7,458 bases of DNA from a bacterium (GTDB lineage Bacteria; Bacteroidota; Ignavibacteria; Kapaibacteriales; Kapaibacteriaceae): positions 1 through 7,458 of the forward strand of contig JAGVJW010000095.1 in the NCBI GenBank assembly GCA_020050895.1, in the 5' to 3' direction. A program made the position numbers and the translations under genes. The notes under the pieces are model-generated. The model was not told the origin of the DNA. It did no database searches and was given only the letters and a program-made list of their open reading frames with translations. How positions within the stretch are numbered: position 1 is the first letter of the stretch; every line of letters begins with the position of its first letter. Positions 5,123 through 7,458 of this stretch are shown here, one piece after another.

Positions 5123-6393
5123 GACTCCAATTCTGTCTTATTCGGCGGCGAGATACGCGGAGGTTTACGCGAAGATGCAAACCTTTTGCGCCTTTGTATT
5201 CTGGAAATCGTTGTTAAGATGATTTTTTTCAGTGAATCCTGGTAGAGATCGTGAACTGTACCCACTAGAAACACCCCAAATAAGGCCGGTGTAAGTGCCA
5301 GCTTATAGTCGTAGTTAGAGAACACATACACAATCAGGAACAACATTGCTAGGGATTCAAGTAACTGCGTGCTAACAGCAATTACATCGTACCAGGATTC
5401 GTACCTCGTGTACATGTATGTGAAAAACATCACGTTTGCAACAAGCACCAGGAAGCCCGTAACAATCGACGCCCAAAATGGCATGCGGTCGATATAGTTT
5501 TCATGCAAGATCATTGAGAGAATGTTTGCATGAACAACACATCCGTACATATCCGGAAAGCTCCTGCCAACATAGTGCTCGTTCAATGGAGTGAAGAAAT
5601 TGTCTTCGAAGGATTTCGCTCCAAGAGATGCGCCTAGGTATCCAAGGATGACTGCTTTGTTGGATACAATGCTTAGGTCAGCCGTTGAATCGAGAGCCAT
5701 ATCAACATCAATGAGATAGAATGATGATTCCTTACCGCGAAAATTTATTGATTCAATTCCCTCGGGTCTCTGCCTGGCTAAAGCAGCCTTGTTGGGGGCG
5801 AAGACGTCTGCCATTGCCAATGCAAATGATGGTTCTATCTTGCCTGCGTAATGCTCCTGGATGGTTGTCTCCCGGCAAGTCATGAACGACCTCATTTGAT
5901 CAACAATGAGATTGGCATAACCCGTCTGCACTCCCTCCATAAACATTGGATTACTTGTTTCAAGAGTGTCGAACTCACGTTCATCCGTGGTCTTGAATGA
6001 AACCTTACTAACAAGAACCAGGTTGGGCGTTGAGCGAAATGACTCAACAAGGACACTATCTCCATACTCATCCTTGGGCAGTCGAAAGAATGCGTCGATG
6101 CCAACAACTTTTGGCGAGTACTTGTTGATGTTCCGGACAATTCGGGCAATGCCTTCGCGATCTTCATTCCCGATGTTGACGATCACAATTGAAGTATCGA
6201 CGGAAGTCTTTGCTTCATCGCTGAATTTTGAAAAGACCATGTCTGTAAGGTCCAGGTCTTGCAACGCCTGGCCAACAGGGTTCAGAAAGTCGAAATTCTG
6301 TGGGATGAAATACAACGCTGCACTCACGCCGATTGTGCCAAGCGTGATCATAACGTTGTCGAACGAAAACATGATTTTTATTAACGGTCGCAC
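5119..6393 (-). CDS. CHASE2-domain membrane protein without output domain
   Basis: A 424-residue membrane protein. A first membrane segment (about 12-30) is followed by an extracytoplasmic CHASE2 sensor region (about 60-300): SIVIVNIGNEDR (68-79), SPKVVGIDAFF (93-103), NLVLVSKV, then SNKAVILGYLGAS (244-256), FFTPLNE (266-272), FPDMYGCVVHANILSMIL (279-296), the typical CHASE2 end with HAN. Three membrane segments follow (about 305-326, 337-358, 364-382) and a short basic cytosolic tail (SRIQRRKRFASSRK, 397-410). CHASE2 proteins normally carry a cyclase, kinase or other catalytic domain after these helices; none is present here. The start is GTG at 6393, supported by AGGGGG (complement of 6403-6398) 4 nt upstream; an ATG at 6372 is the alternative. 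First gene of a four-gene minus-strand run, with ATGA overlap to the FecR gene. Ligand is unknown. Confidence 0.82.
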   Translation of the reverse strand: MRPLIKIMFSFDNVMITLGTIGVSAALYFIPQNFDFLNPVGQALQDLDLTDMVFSKFSDEAKTSVDTSIVIVNIGNEDREGIARIVRNINKYSPKVVGIDAFFRLPKDEYGDSVLVESFRSTPNLVLVSKVSFKTTDEREFDTLETSNPMFMEGVQTGYANLIVDQMRSFMTCRETTIQEHYAGKIEPSFALAMADVFAPNKAALARQRPEGIESINFRGKESSFYLIDVDMALDSTADLSIVSNKAVILGYLGASLGAKSFEDNFFTPLNEHYVGRSFPDMYGCVVHANILSMILHENYIDRMPFWASIVTGFLVLVANVMFFTYMYTRYESWYDVIAVSTQLLESLAMLFLIVYVFSNYDYKLALTPALFGVFLVGTVHDLYQDSLKKIILTTISRIQRRKRFASSRKPPRISPPNKTELES

Positions 6394-6397
6394 CGAA

Positions 6398-6403
6398 CCC
6401 CCT
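6398..6403 (-). promoter_or_regulatory. Ribosome binding site deciding the GTG start of the CHASE2 gene
   Basis: AGGGGG on the minus strand ends 4 nt before the GTG at 6393. The downstream in-frame ATG (6372) has no such element, so the GTG start is preferred. Confidence 0.5.
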
Positions 6404-6419
6404 AATGTTCGTTGAGCAC

Positions 6420-6446
6420 CAAATATATTGCACCTGAAATGTCAAA
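6420..6446 (-). promoter_or_regulatory. Candidate Bacteroidota-type promoter for the CHASE2 operon
   Basis: On the minus strand TATATTTG (complement of 6427-6420) fits the Bacteroidota -7 consensus TAnnTTTG exactly, and a TTTG lies upstream (complement of 6446-6443). The 15-bp spacing is shorter than the usual 19-21, so the -33 match is weak. Transcription would start near 6413, giving a 5' leader of about 20 nt before the GTG. It lies in the 45-bp divergent gap and the first codons of the M16 gene. Confidence 0.3.
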
Positions 6447-7458
6447 GAAAGCAAGCCCCTTTACCACTGTCTTCAGACCCAGAATAGATGTACTGCCAGG
6501 AGGGATACGGATTGTTGCCGATGTTGTCCCGTTTGTAGAGTCGTGCGCCATCGGCATCTGGATAAAGGCAGGTACGCGCGATGAGCCAAAAGGCCGCGCG
6601 GGAGTTGCCCATTTCGTGGAACATACATCATTTCGCAGGACCCGCAGCAGAACTTCCCGGCAGATTGCGCGCGATTTCGAAAACGTTGGTGCGTATGCTA
6701 ATGCATACACAACAAAGGAAGAAACATGCTACTATGTGAGAACTCTGAGCGAATACATACCCAGGGTGATACAGACCTTAACGGATGTTGTTTTATGGCC
6801 AACGTTCGAGAATTCCGATGTTGAAAAGGAAAGGGGCATTATAGCCGAAGAAATTCGCGCCTACGAAGATGAGATTGAAGAATTCATCTTCGATGAAAGT
6901 GAATTGCAATTGTTTGGACAGCATCCGCTGGGTTTGCCAATTGTTGGCACCAGCCAATCAATAAATAACATCACAGCTACCGACGTTAAAGATTTTCATC
7001 ATAAACATTATCATTCTGGATCGATTATTGTTACTGTCTCCGGTAATGTAGATGTCGATGATTTTATTGCGCTCACCGCCGATTTTCTGTCGTCGGCAAG
7101 TCGTGGACGAAAGACCATGAGGCGGTCTACGCCCCCTGCCCTTGCCCCTTCCGAGCAAATCATACGCAAGCCAATTCAACAAGCGCATCTGTTGTGGCAC
7201 ACCCGAACGAATGGTTTTAGTTCCAGAGACCGATTTGCTCTGATGCTGTTGAACGTAATTCTTGGCGATGGCATGACGTCGAGGATTAATCAGCGATTCA
7301 GAGAGACAAAGGGCTTGGCCTATAATGTTTATTCGCATTTGCAACTTTTTGTCGACGTTGGAATGTTTGGAGTATATGCGGGAGTTGATGAAAAAAAGGT
7401 TGATCGTTCGAGGTTGATCATTGAACATGAAATTGATGTTCTCGCTAAGAATGGCGTA
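6439..7458 (+). CDS. M16B family zinc metallopeptidase, 5' part
   Basis: The first 340 residues of a gene that runs off the window; single-chain M16B peptidases are usually about 410-430 residues, so most is present. They are clamshell peptidases that degrade or process short and unfolded peptides. Visible: the inverted zinc motif HFVEH (H58, E61, H62), with third ligand E138 (in IIAEEIRAYED) 76 residues after H62, as expected; NAYTTKEETCYY (88-99), the typical strand after the active-site helix; GHP-like QHPLGLPIVGT (about 161-171); and in the second half SRINQRFRETKGLAYNVYS (281-299), the Arg/Tyr substrate-binding region (R288, Y295). No signal peptide is seen, unlike many Bacteroidota M16 proteins, so a cytosolic location is likely. 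ATG 6439 lacks a Shine-Dalgarno; an in-frame TTG at 6412 is possible but would cover the divergent promoter region. Confidence 0.9.
   Translation, partial: MSKKASPFTTVFRPRIDVLPGGIRIVADVVPFVESCAIGIWIKAGTRDEPKGRAGVAHFVEHTSFRRTRSRTSRQIARDFENVGAYANAYTTKEETCYYVRTLSEYIPRVIQTLTDVVLWPTFENSDVEKERGIIAEEIRAYEDEIEEFIFDESELQLFGQHPLGLPIVGTSQSINNITATDVKDFHHKHYHSGSIIVTVSGNVDVDDFIALTADFLSSASRGRKTMRRSTPPALAPSEQIIRKPIQQAHLLWHTRTNGFSSRDRFALMLLNVILGDGMTSRINQRFRETKGLAYNVYSHLQLFVDVGMFGVYAGVDEKKVDRSRLIIEHEIDVLAKNGV

Noticed and set aside
6412..6438. TTG start of the M16 peptidase nine codons upstream
   Set aside because: No ribosome site, weak start codon, and it would cover the divergent promoter region; the ATG at 6439 leaves a normal N-terminus for the family. 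It cannot be excluded.
6958..7428. Minus-strand 156-codon frame inside the M16 gene
   Set aside because: The + strand frame has unbroken M16 motifs throughout; the antisense product shows no family pattern.

Overview
The window looks like chromosomal DNA from a free-living bacterium of the Bacteroidota/Chlorobiota/Kapaibacteriota kind (FCB group). This placement is an inference from gene content: a stand-alone HsdR-N-like protein, an exported protein ending in a C-x9-C-x10-C-x2-H motif, FecR/CHASE2 membrane proteins and an M16B peptidase. Composition is moderate in GC, and Shine-Dalgarno sequences are present at some genes and absent at others. No transposase, phage, CRISPR or RNA gene was seen.

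Layout: (A) + strand, 1-2496, a tightly packed run of four genes. It starts with the 3' end of elbB (DJ-1/PfpI family), followed by a small PD-(D/E)xK-like HsdR-N protein (8-bp overlap), pyrC dihydroorotase (ATGA overlap) and an exported protein of unknown function whose start lies 29 bp inside pyrC. A probable intrinsic terminator overlaps the last stop codon. (B) 2497-2610, the convergent junction, is mostly occupied by a perfect 12-bp tandem repeat of seven copies. The same decamer lies at both ends and contains the stop codons of the two facing genes. (C) - strand, 6393 down to 2611, is an operon-like run of four genes: a CHASE2 sensor-like membrane protein, a FecR/Fn3/TPR-like exported protein (ATGA overlap), a short NfeD protein (3-bp gap) and a QmcA-type slipin (55-bp gap). 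(D) + strand, 6439 to the window end, is a 5' fragment of an M16B zinc peptidase, divergent from the CHASE2 gene across only 45 bp.

How they may work together: the NfeD-slipin pair is a well-known membrane scaffold or quality-control module. Here it sits directly behind a CHASE2-FecR pair with periplasmic sensing/binding architecture and no catalytic output domain of its own. The four together could form an envelope sensing/stress module, but that is inferred only from gene order and domain content. The + strand cluster mixes pyrimidine synthesis (PyrC) with genes of no obvious shared pathway, and overlaps suggest co-translation rather than shared function. The strongest sequence-level oddity is the repeat-filled convergent junction.
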